Shown here piece after piece: positions 26,600 through 39,300 of a DNA stretch of 64,000 nt. Made by a program: the position numbers and the translations under genes. Source of the stretch: Balaenoptera acutorostrata (lineage: Eukaryota > Chordata > Mammalia > Artiodactyla > Balaenopteridae); NCBI RefSeq assembly GCF_949987535.1, contig NC_080075.1:40224036-40288035 (forward strand), in the 5' to 3' direction. The notes below the pieces were generated by a model, which was given only the letters and a program-made list of their open reading frames with translations, had not been told where the DNA came from and did no database searches. The stretch's first letter is position 1. Each line of letters begins with the position of its first letter.

Positions 26600-28860
26600 A
26601 AGACTGCTTACCCGGAATCCCACCCACACCTCGACCACAGTTTCGAGCCCAGGTCCCGCAGAGGCGACCAGAAAGCGTCACTGTACAGGTGGCGGTTCTA
26701 AGACGCCGCACGAGGTCACCGGCGCCTCGCCACAGCCGCAGGCCGTTTTTCGTCAACGCAAGCCGGTCCTGGCTGCGGACAATGGGGTCCCGGCTGGGGT
26801 TGAAAGGTGACCTGCCCAGCGCCCCAAGGGTCTGGCGGATTTGGGAGGCCTGAGTGCAGCAGGTCCGGTGCGCTCCCCGCCTATCCTACTAGCTGAACCC
26901 GCGGCCGCAGGACCCGATCGAGACTAGAGAACTAGGCCTCTGAGGCGTAGCTCGCTCTGACCCGGGCTGGAAGGTCGACGCCTGGCTTCCCCAGCTGCCC
27001 CAAAACTGAGGCGCTACAATCAGGAGTCAGGAAGTGGCGCTGGGGGTGTGGGACTGAGACCCCAGAGGACCTGTCGCTTTACCCCGCTTCAAGGAATTCA
27101 AAGCAGACCTGGGACCCGGGCTAGAGAGTTTAGGGAAAGAAAGAAGTTACAGCTAAAGAAGCCTCCCGCTCCCGTCCCCATGGGACCTGGGCCGGGAGAA
27201 CCTAGTTTGCAGGGAAGGCGACAGAAGGGAAAGAGCCTGGGCTCTGGGGCCGAAGGAGAATGGGACTCAGCCGCGGCGACTCTTCTAGGCTGCTGCGTGA
27301 GTTTTCAAAGACTTTCTTCAAACTTAGCACTTCAGCTCGGTTACTTCGGAGGAGGCGGGGGAGGGGCGCGGGGCCGCAGCAGAGATCCGGGGTCCTCAGC
27401 GCAGCAAGAGGGGAGCCAGGTCGCCCCCCAGCCCCGCCCACGTGCCGGGGACCTGGGAAGCGGGGACCCGTTTGAGGACGGGGAGGCAAGAGCAACCGAC
27501 GCATTCCCAGAGTCCCGGGCGGCTCCCGGCTTTCTCCTTACCTGCCCTCAGCTGCCGGGGCCGCTCACCATCTACCTCGCACCCTCACACAGACCTTCCG
27601 GGCAGCCAACCTGCAAAACAGAGCAGCACAGGAATTACCCGCCGGGTTGGGCGGTTGGTCCAGGACCCCCAGATTTCTTTCTTTCCCCAACTTCCCTCCT
27701 CCCTTTCTCTTTCTTTCCAGTGGCTTTGTGCGTGTCCCTCCAGGTTTCACTTTATTGCACACACACACTTTGTTTGCAAAGCCCTACACGCTCCCGAGAC
27801 ACTGCCTCGCCCGGGACCGCGCCGAGGGGCCGCAAGGAGGAGGGTGGGGGTGAGAGGGGCAGAGCTGGGAGGTGGCTCGAGGTTGCCGTGGCACTCCGTG
27901 CAGCGTGGAGGCGGTGGGGGCTGAGGAAGCCCCGCAGAGGCACTTCGCAAACTAAATAAATCAAGCGATTTACCTTGTCGGAGTGGCTTGTCTGGCCGGG
28001 TTGTTTAGGTGATTGGAAATGTAGCCTGATGAAGATTGATCACCTTTCTAATGCCCTCCCCGGGTATGTGAACGCGAGGTGAGTGCGTAACCGGGCTAGG
28101 CTGCCAATCCCTGGCCCCGCGCGGGCTGAGTGACAGGGAGCCGGGCAATGGCAGCACGAGCCGGGGGTTACCTCCGCGCACCCCCGCCCTCCCCCGCCCC
28201 CTGCACCCCGCCCTCACCGCCCGCCCGCCCCGCCCCGGTCGCGCGCTAACTCCGGGGCTAGACTGGCGGCAAACGCGGCGCAGAGCGACGCGAGGAAGAC
28301 GAGCGCAGCGCGGGAGCCCAGGCCGTGGAGGGGGACGCCGGTCCCGAGGCCGCCCTGGGGCTCCCCGCCCTTCTCTCGCCCTTTTGGCGCCCTGGAGGGA
28401 GTGGCAGAAGGAGGCGAGGTGCTGGAGAACCGGTTCTCTCGCTCTCCCGAGCGCCACCCAGCTCGGCGGCCCGGTGGGCGCGAGGACCCGGGAGCCGCGG
28501 GCTGGAGGGGAGCGGGGCCCCGGCCCCTCTCCCAGCGCCGCGGGCCCCAGCGTCTTCATTCACCGCGCCACCACCCGCAGAGGGACGCCGCGGGCGGCTC
28601 GTGCTGGCACAGGCTACTTTGCCGAGCGCGGGAGCAGCTCCCAGTGCGCAGATCCCGCCTCGGCGCCTCAGGACTCCCGCGCCCGCAAGCAGCACCCGCA
28701 GGGGAGGCACGGCCACTTACCTGCTCTTCGGCGTCTCCTGGGGTTCCCAGTCCCCACGAAAGGTGTTTGAAAATCCTAAACGCTTCTTTTGAAATGTTGG
28801 AGCCCAGAGTCCCCTCTCCCTTACACACACACTCTACTTCTGAATCGAAAGGTTTGGATA
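26600..28860 (-). promoter_or_regulatory. OTX1: Probable OTX1 CpG-island promoter region
   Basis: A CpG-dense stretch immediately upstream of the first coding exon, containing several consensus 5' splice donors on the minus strand (28720, 27973, 27541). This is the expected location of OTX1 transcription starts. No TATA box in a convincing position was found. Confidence 0.55.
28721..28860 (-). other. OTX1: Candidate 5' noncoding first exon of OTX1
   Basis: On the minus strand a perfect consensus donor, GAGCAG then GTAAGTG, lies at 28721/28720 inside the CpG-rich promoter region. Placing the transcript start just upstream gives a gene of about 8 kb, close to what I recall for human OTX1. The upstream boundary given is only a guess. 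Other donor-like sites on the same strand lie at 27974 (GACAAG then GTAAAT), 27542 (GGGCAG then GTAAGG) and near 28167, and could end a second noncoding exon or alternative first exons. Confidence 0.4.
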
Positions 28861-29229
28861 GGAAACTTTCTCTTTCACACTGTCTCCTTCCCGTTCTCCT
28901 TTTACAAGGGACAATTTGGTGGAAAACGTGGCCACAGACCCCTGCCCTCAATTTCTTTCCCACATGCCGCAGGAGCCTCCTTGAAGCGATCTCCCCGGAT
29001 CGTTCGTACTGGCGAAGCCCATTTCCCAATCGAACAAACTTCTCAAACACGTCTACCTGGGTTGTCAAAGCGAGAGAAAAAAAAAAAGTGTTTTCGCCCC
29101 AACACTGAGTAAGGCAATTCTTTTAAATGGCACCTCCTCCTGAATATTAGGCACTTTACTCCCTTTCGAGGAATTCCTACCGCTTCTTCCTAATCCCCCC
29201 TCCCCTCCACCTCAACAGGCGGAGTGAAA

Positions 29230-31480
29230 AGTTTGAACAGGAGTAAGTGTGAGGGCGAGTCAAGGAGCCACCGGGCGCTTCGCGGTGGGGAGCGCGGGCG
29301 CTGCGGGGCCGCAGGGTCGGGCACCGAGAGCGGACCAGGCGCGGGGCGAGGAGGTGGAGGAGAAGGAAGGGGGAGCCCGCTGAGTGAAAAGGGGCCGCGG
29401 CCGCCGCTCTTCAAAGTGCTTCCCCCTCCCCCAAGCGACACTTTCCTTTGGAGTCCGAATAAAATACGGTAACAGAATATGATGGAGGGCACACTGTTTC
29501 CTTAACTGCTTCTCAAAGAACCCGGGAGATCTTCTTAGGACCTTTAATAAGGCTTTGGTCGGTCCTTTTGTTGATCTCTCAAAATCAACTCCTTCTAATT
29601 GAAGTTGGAGCTGAAAGCGAGCTAATGTTCAAAGAAAGTGGCCGCCAGACTAACGAAATTACATTTTTTTTTTTTTGACGATGAGGGAACATCTAATCAA
29701 AGGGGCAAAAGAGGAGGGGTGGGAGTGGGGAAGTATGAAGGAGAAAAGGTTTTACAAGATCCTTCTCTGGTTCACAAAAGTCGGCGACACGGGCGCTTCT
29801 CTCCAGAACAAAGACACCGCGGCCCATTCACAAAAGGGAGAGAAAGAGAGAGAGAAAACAATAAAAGAACGGGAGAAAAGGAAAAACATGAACAAGAAAA
29901 AGACTTAACAGGAAAAGAAACTGCGCAGAGCGCAGCGCTGACCCGAGCGGGGACACACCTTTGGCTCGCGCAGGCCCCCGCGGGGAATAGTCCGCGAGGC
30001 CCAGGACTCCGAGCCCCCGAAATGTGCAGAGATTTAAGGAAAAAAACGAAATACACCCCCGCTTTCGGTTCTGGGGAAAGGCGCGGGCTGGAGCGCACTA
30101 GTGTGATGGGGAAGGGTATGCCGGCGCCGTGGGGTGAGCTTCGGCGGCACTGCGTCCCTAGCCCGGCGCTAGCCCGGCCGGGGCCTGCGCGCTGTGTGCC
30201 TGGGTTTGCCCTCCCAGGCCTGGGTGCGTGCCCTGTCCCAGTCCCGCAAACTCTCGCACTCCCGCCTCCTCCCGGCCCCGTTTGGCCTGCAGCTGCGGCG
30301 CTCGGCCGAGGTCCGGCGCGGCGAGGTGGGGCGGCAGTGCGCGCTGGAATGTGCTCAGGCGGTCCCCAGGGCCCGCCAAGCGGGAGCCGGGCGCTCTCGG
30401 TTCCAGATGCTGCCGCGGTCTCGGGGAAGTTGGGAGGTATCAAGTAGCACGATTTTTTTCCCCCCTAATGACAGTATTTATCTAATCCCAAATTGCAGGC
30501 GAATTTTTTTAATGCTCAACCCATAAAACCCCGGGATTAAGAGAAGAAAAAGAGAGAAGAGGGGAGAGGGAGGAGAGTGGAGACGGGGGAGACTGAGATG
30601 AAAGTTTCTTGTATGTGGCGTAAAGGACTGAGGCGGCCGCTGCTAGGCAAATATCCAGGTGGGAGACGCTGGGCCAGAAGCCTCGACCGTTCCAGCAACG
30701 GCCGCAGCTCAGGGAGGGGAAGAGGGGGCCTCGCCCGGTGAGGGCCTGTGGACTCAGCTCGAGGGCCCCGGGCCGGGGAGGGGGCGTGGGAGCTGGGCCC
30801 TGGCTTTAGCATCCAGGTGACCTCGAGGCCGGGCCAGACTCTGGAGGACACTCGGGGCAGGGGGAGGGGTTTGGCTCCAGGGCCCTGGGATCCTGGCCAG
30901 GGGCGGAAGTTCTGCACCGGCCCGCGGGCTGTGCCCAAGCCAGCCCGCTGCCAACACTCCTCCTCCTCGGCGACCCCCGGGCCCACAGCTTCTTTTGCCG
31001 CCGCGCGGGCTTTCGGATTGCCGGCCTCTAGGCGTGCTGGGCTCGCGCCTGCGCCCGGAAGGCAGCCTCTGGGCACCACGCGACGAAATCCGGATGCGGT
31101 GCCCTCGCCGCGGGCCTGACCCCGATGGTCCCCGGGGGCCGCGCTCCGCCGCCGCTGCGGGGCGTGCGGGCGCCACAGAGCAGCCCAATGGAAACCCCGC
31201 GAGGCTCGGGACTGAGGCAGGAGGGGCAGGGAGACGGGCAGCAAATCTGGGGCTGGCGAAGGATTGTCACTTGGCAGGTCGCGAGCGGCTTGGGGGAGCC
31301 GCCTCTCTGCGAGGCTCCGCGAGAGGGAAGGTTCCCCGAATCCGAATCCTGCGTAAATGGAGTGGGTGCCGCCGGTCACCCAAGCCCCAGGCTGCTCCGG
31401 GCTGATGGTTTTCGTCTGCCGGTTTCCCTGGGGTTAGGGCCAGGTTCTGAGAGCTTCCCCCAGGGAGCGGTAGCTCCCTC
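29230..31480. promoter_or_regulatory. Further upstream CpG islands between OTX1 and EHBP1
   Basis: Two CpG-rich segments (about 29.23-29.45 and 29.9-31.45 kb) separated by an AT-richer strip. They lie between the putative OTX1 first exon and the EHBP1 3' end. Long open frames on both strands here follow from GC richness and show no protein similarity I recognise. Alternative OTX1 promoters or a divergent noncoding transcript are possible. Confidence 0.5.
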
Positions 31481-32309
31481 TGCTCTCCTGCTCTAATAAA
31501 GAGGGCAAATACCCGATTTCATTTAGTTCTGATAACTTTTCAATAACTTCTTAAAATCCTTGTCGTGAAGAAATTCTACCGTAGTAAGGTTTTATCATTT
31601 TGAAAGACTGGCGGCTGCACAGTTTTCAAAAGGAATTTGTGTGTGTGTTGGTATAAATATTTGTCTGTATATGTACATATATGTATATGTGTATATATGT
31701 ATGTATGATCTAGGCTAACGTATAAATGCTAGTGGACTGTTTTCTCTGTCTCCAGACTTGTTGAACGAGCTTTCTTTGTTTCAAGACACCTCTGTAGAGG
31801 AGTGATGGAAACTACCATAAAATCGCCAGTTTTTTCTGTAGCTTAGAACTTCTGGTTGAAAGTTCCCTTTCCCTCATCTCATACACACACACCTGCACAC
31901 ACTTACCCTCCTCCTCCCCTCCAACAATAACCCTCTTCCTTTCACTTCGGCATCCACAGTCTTGCCGGTTATCAGAAGTCATAGTTCTTCCTCATATGAG
32001 TGCAAAATTATAACAATGGAAAATTACATTTTTTTCAGTGCTGTGGAATCACAAATTTCCTCAAATCGTTAAGAGATGACCCTCTAAAAGATGATAGTTT
32101 ACACTGCTTAAGAAAATACGACTAATTGCTTTTCAATTCACATTCATGTGTCAGCAGGGCCCCTCTGGGGTGGTGTAAACTTATTCAGCTCCAAATACAG
32201 CCCAGTATCCTGCCCTGCATTCAAGAGGACCATTTTTCCACATGAAAAGTCTTATGAATACAAAAACTTCTCCTCAAGTTTTCATTGCAAAGAAGTAGCA
32301 GCAGTGTTT
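31481..32309. other. Intergenic AT-rich strip between OTX1 islands and EHBP1 3' end
   Basis: Contains a TATG/TA-type simple-sequence stretch near 31650-31710. No gene or mobile element was seen. Confidence 0.6.
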
Positions 32310-33306
32310 AAGGTAAGAAAGTTTCTGCTTTTATTGAAAATTTATATATGACTCAGTATTGTAATAAATAAACAGATAACCATTTTCACAAAAAAATGAC
32401 AGTGCTATGCTAGAGAAGAAAATATTAATTGGAGGATTTACTCATAATGGCAAGACAGACTTTTATCAATACAGAATAAATATTAACACCATTCTTGAGC
32501 CAATTTTGAGACCCAACAAAATGTAGGAACCAAGCTAGATGGAATAAATAATTATCCAGACAAAAAGATGGCGCATTCTCAAATGATAAGACTGTCTTTG
32601 TAAAGTGATGCATGTCAATTAGTCCCATCCTTACAGCTCACTTCAAATCACAGGACTTGTTTCAGGCTACGTTAAAGGGCCATCCTCCGAAGAAAGCAGA
32701 GAAGTACCCTATTATCTTCATAGTGAAACGCAAAACAACTGCAGAAAATCCCACTGGTAAATAGAACACAGTTTAATAAGTAAATTGAAGATGATCTAAC
32801 TATAAAATTTAGGTAACAGACTCAGTGTTACATATGGCAGGACTGGAAAAAAATCATTCATGACATTTTCCTTATCCCTCCCTCTTAAGCCCCCTCCCAC
32901 CCCTCATTATGCTATTAACAATAACAACAACAACAAAAATGTTTTAAAATTTTCCTCCATCAAAAAATGAGGGAAAATAATGAGGGAAGAGTTTTCTTTT
33001 CTTTCTTATTTGAACAGTTTCTTGAACACTCCTAATACCAATCACTCACAAGATGTCTGTGCAATCTATTTTACATGATTTCAAGGAAATGATTAACTCA
33101 CACACACACACAATCCTTAAACAAAGCTATTTCGGAGTTCTGTACATTGTCTGGAAAAAAGGGAGGAAAAGAGGTGGTGGTAGTGGTAAAGAAGGACAAT
33201 CCAGCCAAACAAAATGTTAAAAGTTTTAAATCAACAACGAGAATGACTTTTTCTGGTCTGTGGACCCAAGACTAATAAAATGTTGGTCAAGATTCTGGTC
33301 TGGCTT
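32310..33306 (-). other. EHBP1: EHBP1 3' UTR (extent inferred)
   Basis: About 1 kb from the EHBP1 stop to just beyond the first AATAAA on the minus strand (32330-32335). An ATTAAA variant at 32771-32776 could give a shorter form. No interspersed repeat is visible. It includes a short CA run near 33102-33113. Confidence 0.55.
32330..32335 (-). terminator. EHBP1: Candidate EHBP1 polyadenylation signal
   Basis: AATAAA on the minus strand, 970 bases after the EHBP1 stop. It is about 3.6 kb from the putative OTX1 first exon, so the two transcription units nearly abut head to tail. Confidence 0.45.
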
Positions 33307-33397
33307 CTATTGAAGAACACATTTCTCTTCTTTCTTGGCCATCTTGCCTTTGTTTTGCTCCAGAGTTCGCTCCAAATGCTCGTCTTCTTCTTCGGCC
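33307..33397 (-). CDS. EHBP1: EHBP1 last coding exon with CVLQ C-terminus
   Basis: 91 bases including the TAG stop. Acceptor TGACTTCCAG then GGCCGAAG. It encodes [20 protein letters not shown] and then KKEEKCVLQ. The last four residues form a CAAX-type box (Cys, two aliphatic residues, Gln; Gln usually directs farnesylation), consistent with a membrane-associated adaptor. The intron before it is only 217 bases and GC-rich. Confidence 0.96.
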
Positions 33398-36300
33398 CTG
33401 GAAGTCAAACAGGAAACCAAATTATTTTTCTTCTTGGAGCGCAGAGCGGCACTCTCCTCTCGCCCCGCATTCCGAGCCCCAGAGGGAACGGGGTTCGCGG
33501 GGCCAGCAGGAGGCTGCCCCGGCCCACCCGGGACCTCTGGACTGAACTTTCCGAAAACTTCTCGGCCCCTCAGCAGGCGGCAGAGCCTCGACCCCGACCC
33601 CACCGCCCACTTACTGCTTCTCCTGCGCGTCCAGGTCCCTGACGAGCGCGTCGCGCTTGTCCACTAGGGCCACCAGCTCATCCAGCAGGAGCTGCTCGCG
33701 TCGCTTCTGGGCCTCGGTCTTCTGCCAGTCTGCAGGGGACGGGAGGCTCCTTACCCACCCGGTCCCCCACCCCACCCTGCCCTCCCCTTCCCGCCTTTTC
33801 CAGTCCCCTTTTATTTCTCTGCAAACCATATTACAGAGCCACTAGCTAGTGTTTCACGGAGAGTTTGGCCGTCGTGGTGAGGATTTCGCCCCTAAAACCC
33901 TACTTTCTAAGTATTTTCCGTAGATGGAGACGGCTACGGGCTGGGCTGGAACCTGCAAGAGACCAGGTGTGCGCCGGTGGCCAGCGGAGGTGCGCACCTG
34001 ATGTCAGCCAAAGTGGGGGAGGGAGAGCTGGAGGCCCAGAAGAGGTCGGCCCGAGCGGTGAGGGGGGAATGTGGGTGAATGAGGAGGCGGGAAGCAGAGA
34101 CGGGCGATAAAATCACCCTGAAAAGGCTAGAGAATCTGCCTGAGAACCTATCCTCCTCCCCCACCCCCATGCTCACCCCATACAGCCCATTCTTCGCTAA
34201 TTTCCTCTTCGCTCTATTTTAGCAGTTGGATGTATCTCACACTGGGCGCCATATGCTTCACAATAACTTTAAAAGTAGTGAATCGGCTAATTAGCATTTT
34301 TCTTTGAAGTAAAAAATAAATTTGCTCTGCAACATTACACTGCAGCTCTCGATCGCATCACAGCCAGTTTTCTTTTGGAGAGGTTTGCTGCGTGGTTTCA
34401 AATCAAAGCACTTTTGCAAAGGAAAAATTACATACTTCTTTTTGAAACCCCGGTTGGAAAATCCGATGGGCAGTGCTCCTTCCATGGGAAGGGGCAGTTT
34501 TTTGAAGGTTTTAGGCCCCAATAATATATTTCCTAATCATTGCTGGTCTGATAATTTCCTTAAGATGAGCAGCAGTTTAGTTTAATAAAAACAGGACCAA
34601 ATCGAACATTTAAAGCACTTTTGAAACCAAAGCCAACTGCTCTCTGGCCAGACTGTAAGGGCTTGTAGCTGTCAATCAACCCCCAGTCTACCCCGCCTCC
34701 CTCATTAGGAAGGTAAACAATGAAAAGAAGAAGTAGATGATGAGGCAGATAGCCGAACAAATGAGGACCTAGAGGGAAACAGGACACCAGCTTAAAAAAA
34801 AAAAATACCCTGGCCACTGACTCATGTAGCCCCCTCCCCCAGCAAATGCACTTTCCAAAAAACAGAGAGGAGTGCAATCCTTTCTGGTTTCTCTCTTCTC
34901 TCTCCATTGCCCTGGGCAATCATGTTAAAACTCACATGGCTGGTGCTTATTCAGATAAACCCAACAATGCACACCGCTGGTTACCATGTGAATCTTCACA
35001 AACCACACAAGAATGTGCTGGTTCAAATCCCCCCGACCCCCTCCAAAGCAAAATTTATTCAAGACAGCAAACTGCTCAGCAGCTTTATGAAAGCAAATGG
35101 AGCTAGAGGGAATTCTATCTTGTATTTACAAATTAAAAATTAGATGCATCATCATGCAATAAAGGTTAGAATAGCAGCAAAAAGCTAGAATAATTTATTC
35201 TATTTTATCACTATTCCTTTCATTACAAGCTCGAATACATACACACATATATATTAAACATGCCATATATTAATTACCCACATTCGATACAAAACGTAAC
35301 AAATAAGTACATTAAATAATTGGTCACATTACATTCTTATTTAAAAAGAAGTGAAGTATTCTATTGCATAGAGAGGAATAAAGAAACTACTGCTATGGAA
35401 AGTTTTTTTCTTAATGTAAGAATTTTAAAAATAATAATGAAACAGCAAAATTGGAGAAAAGCCATATCTATCACAATTTTACTCCTTGGATTTAAATGCA
35501 ACTGAGGTCAGGAATGCTGGACAATTTTCTAATCTGGTTCTTGTTCTTAATCAGTTTCATTCTACACAGCAGATAAATTAATAGACTCTCCAGGTTGGAA
35601 AGATCTTAAAGGTCATCTAGTCTAATTTCAGGTAACTGTAGTTCTAGAAATATTAACTCAGAGAAAAACCTGCTAAATTTGTAAAAGATTTGTAACTAAA
35701 TTTTATAATTATTAAGATTACCAATTTTGATGAATATGGATTTTTCCATTTCCAACCTCAAGAAATCATTCTGATTATAAGCTTAATTTATAATTCTTTA
35801 CTTCCAAAACATTTTGATAAGAGCTTTACTAATGGGAAATAAAGTTTCTCCACTGTAAACTTAAAAAATATAATTAAGTTGAAAATTACAAAATTTTTTA
35901 AAGAAAAAATAAATTTTAATGACACATAATCTTCTTGATTAAATTATTCCTTCCCTATACTTGACCAGTCACTTTTAAGGTTTTAATTAATAATTAGAAA
36001 TATCAAGATTTCTTTAATTTTTTAAAAAATAAGGTTTTAACAATATGGATAAGAGAGGAAACAATTTTATATTTTTAATCCCTTAAGTATTGAATAATTT
36101 AAAAAATCTTAACCTTTTCCTAGCTCAATAGTGACATTTCACATAACTGTAACAAAAACATTTTTAAGTTATGAATATTTAGGTAATTTTCGTCATCTCA
36201 CAAATTTAACCGACATTAGAATTTTAAATGTTTCAGCATAAATTTATAGGATTTTTCATATTAAATTTGTCATTACTACATTAATAACTATCTACAAAGA

Positions 36301-39300
36301 ATTAGTCAATGTGGAGAAAATAGCTATGTGCAGTGAGTAGATTTTACACTAGCAAAACTACTTTTACTTTGAATTTGCTTTCTCACAGGAGTAACTTTAT
36401 ACACATTCACACACATATTTGAATGCTAATTTGGGAAATTAAGTAAACTATTTTGATGATTTAAAAAAATTTGATAACACCTTTAAAACTGATCAAGATT
36501 CACATTTGTATGTTCAAGGTCTACATTTAAAAATTAAAAAATCCCTCTTTAAATAGCTTCACCTAGATGTAATGTCATGTTTTAAAAGCCTGAATGTAAG
36601 TTTATGTGTTACTTGTTATACATTTTAAGAAAGGATTATTCACCTATAACAGCTAGCTAGATGCACTGACTTTGGCTTGGACAGACTACAATGTGGGTTC
36701 TGATTAATTTAAAGATTCCAGTGTACTTTTGCTACAAAAGCCATATCCTCTCACAACAAATAGGATTAAGTTTTGATGCTGCATTTGAGCCAAAGTGTTA
36801 AAATAAAGAGATTCTGTTTATGTCTATCTGCACTGAGCTGTTTTGTTAATCTAAAAAACTCTTTTTTTATATATAGGGCCAATTATTCATTCCCTGATTC
36901 AGTTTATTTGCTGAAGTTGATAATTACCTTGGAAAAAAGGCAAAGAAATACCTATAAACACTTTAATAGAAAGGACCTAAAGTTCTTGTAGTAAACCTTC
37001 AACCTTGCCACTATAAATAAGCCTGGCACTTTGATGAAAATTAACACTAGTTTTGTAAAGAGCACATTGGGGGATTGCAGTCAAGTCTTATCTTTAGTTC
37101 CAGTCAACTAGCAATCCTGAAAGAGTTTGCATCATCATCAGAGCAGGCCATTTGATAGGATTCTACCGCTGTACCTAATCAATCTATGGAAGACTGTGGC
37201 TGTGCTGTGTAACAAAGCTAAAATAGATTTACAAATGGGGTTTTAGGGGATAAGCTCCTCCACAGGATTACATATTGATTTTAAATATAAAAAGCTTATC
37301 ATATAAGCCATAACTACAAAAATAGTGAACCTATGCATAAATCCCTTTAGAAGAGCACCCACTTCAAACTCTAAGCCAAGAATAAATCAAGATGTACAAA
37401 ATCCTAGAGAAGATCCATTTCTTGTGCAGAAAATGAACACACCACTTTCCAAAAGCCCACCCCAATGTGTGCAGAAATGAATTTATCTTTCCTGAGGGGG
37501 CATTAAATAATCTGGAACAAAAAAACTATAGGGAAAGTATCTGAAAGATGTTTGTTAGCTTAAGGGATCCTACAACTTAGCTCAGTAGAGTGAAACTCCT
37601 GCAATGAAAACACCTCAGGGGAAAAAAAAAGGCCAAAGTTATTATGGATTCTCAGAAGAATGGATATATTGAATGTTATTATTATTATTATTTTGCTCTC
37701 AAACTAAGTTGTTAATACTTCTTTCACTGGGCTATGACTATTAATATTCTGTGCTTTTCTCGTAGTTAATGGTTTCAGTAGCAGATTATTCAAAAATATT
37801 TTAGTCTATTTATTATGAAAACCATCTTATGGCTACTAAGTAGAAGAGATGGGAAAGAGGAAGGGACTTTAAAACAAAGGAAAGCAAAACAAAACCAATT
37901 AGTGTTGCCTGTTCATGTGTTTTTCTGTGGTGTTTTAACACTCTGAAAGACTACTAAATGTGTGTCCATTCTAAGGGCTGGCTCAGAGGATACTGTCTTC
38001 AAAGAACTGATGATCACGATGCTCAGTATCTCTCTAGGACAGCCCAGGCCACATATTGCCCAGGATAATGGGACAGGCCTCTCTCTGAGAAAGTGTCTTT
38101 ATTTGTAATCAACAGGCTGCTTCTTTCCTCAAGTCTCTTTCCCCCCCTCAACCAGCAACAGAAACTGGCTGAGAGATTTAAGGCACAATCACATATGGGA
38201 CAATAGTATTAATTAAAAAATAGAACAAAACCACAACAAATTAACAATTGTATTAAAGGTGTCTGAAAAGAAAAACATTAATTTTTTTTCTCTTCTTCAA
38301 AAATATTACTTTCTACTGCTCTTCCATGTGTACAAGGGGAGCCGGCAGAAAAATGTTAGATTATTTAAGACTGTCGGTCTATTATATAGGGATACGATGG
38401 CCAATGAAACTGGGATGTTTTATATGTATTATGGCCCTCCTTTAAAGATGGTACTATTTGGTAATAATACTGGTTTTGGGATGAAGCAATATCTGCCTTA
38501 AAACTCAACTGTATTGTATCAAGCTGTATCTTAGGGATGATTTAACTTACTATACATGAGAAAGTAAAGTTTTAAACATTGTAATACTCTGTACTGAGCA
38601 TAATATATAATGAATCTATAAAGAATAAATTGTATAATGAGTTATACATACTATGTACAAACACATTTTATATTATACATACATATATATATATACCATA
38701 TAAATAGTATTTGCTATACCTACTTTTCCAATGACTATTTAGCTTTCCAATCTCTTTTAAAGACTATATACCATGACTACAAAAATTATATCAAGAGGAA
38801 AAATACCATTTAGTATATTTGTACATTTTATTCAGTGTCAAGTTTCACAGAACTTCTTAAATAATTTTGACAAATTTTATAGTCATTATTAGTGATATAA
38901 TTTGATAGCCACTTTAAGGAAATTAGCTGTCTGAAAGCCTTTTAAATAAAGTAAATCTAATTTCTAAATTAGGATATACAAATGTTGTTACTCATATTTA
39001 TCAAATGAGATTAGGAATATAAAAGTAAGAATAAAACTTCTATAAATGTATAAGATACTATTTAGATAAACAGCATGTATTTTATTTACTAACAATATTA
39101 ATTAAAATATTTAAAAACATATGGTTTCATTTGGCTTTCTCTTACAAACTTAAATTCCCAGTTTCTGAACTAATTAGAATTGACTTCTTATGGATCAGGT
39201 ACCTTATCAGGTGAAGAAAGAAATTACAATGGACAGTCAATGCGTTAAGAGGTCAATACAGAATAGGAAAATCAATTTGCATTGATTAGACAAAAGGTCC

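Noticed and set aside
27048..27959. 303-codon open frame on the plus strand
   Set aside because: It lies in a CpG island where stop codons are rare, is rich in Pro/Gly/Arg, has no recognisable domain and overlaps the probable OTX1 promoter.
29638..30447. 269-codon open frame on the plus strand
   Set aside because: It begins in an A/T-rich stretch and continues into a CpG island; the composition is not protein-like and the frame mirrors a minus-strand frame of similar quality.
30537..31379. 280-codon open frame on the minus strand
   Set aside because: GC-driven open frame with low-complexity composition; overlapping frames of similar length exist on the opposite strand; no similarity recognised.
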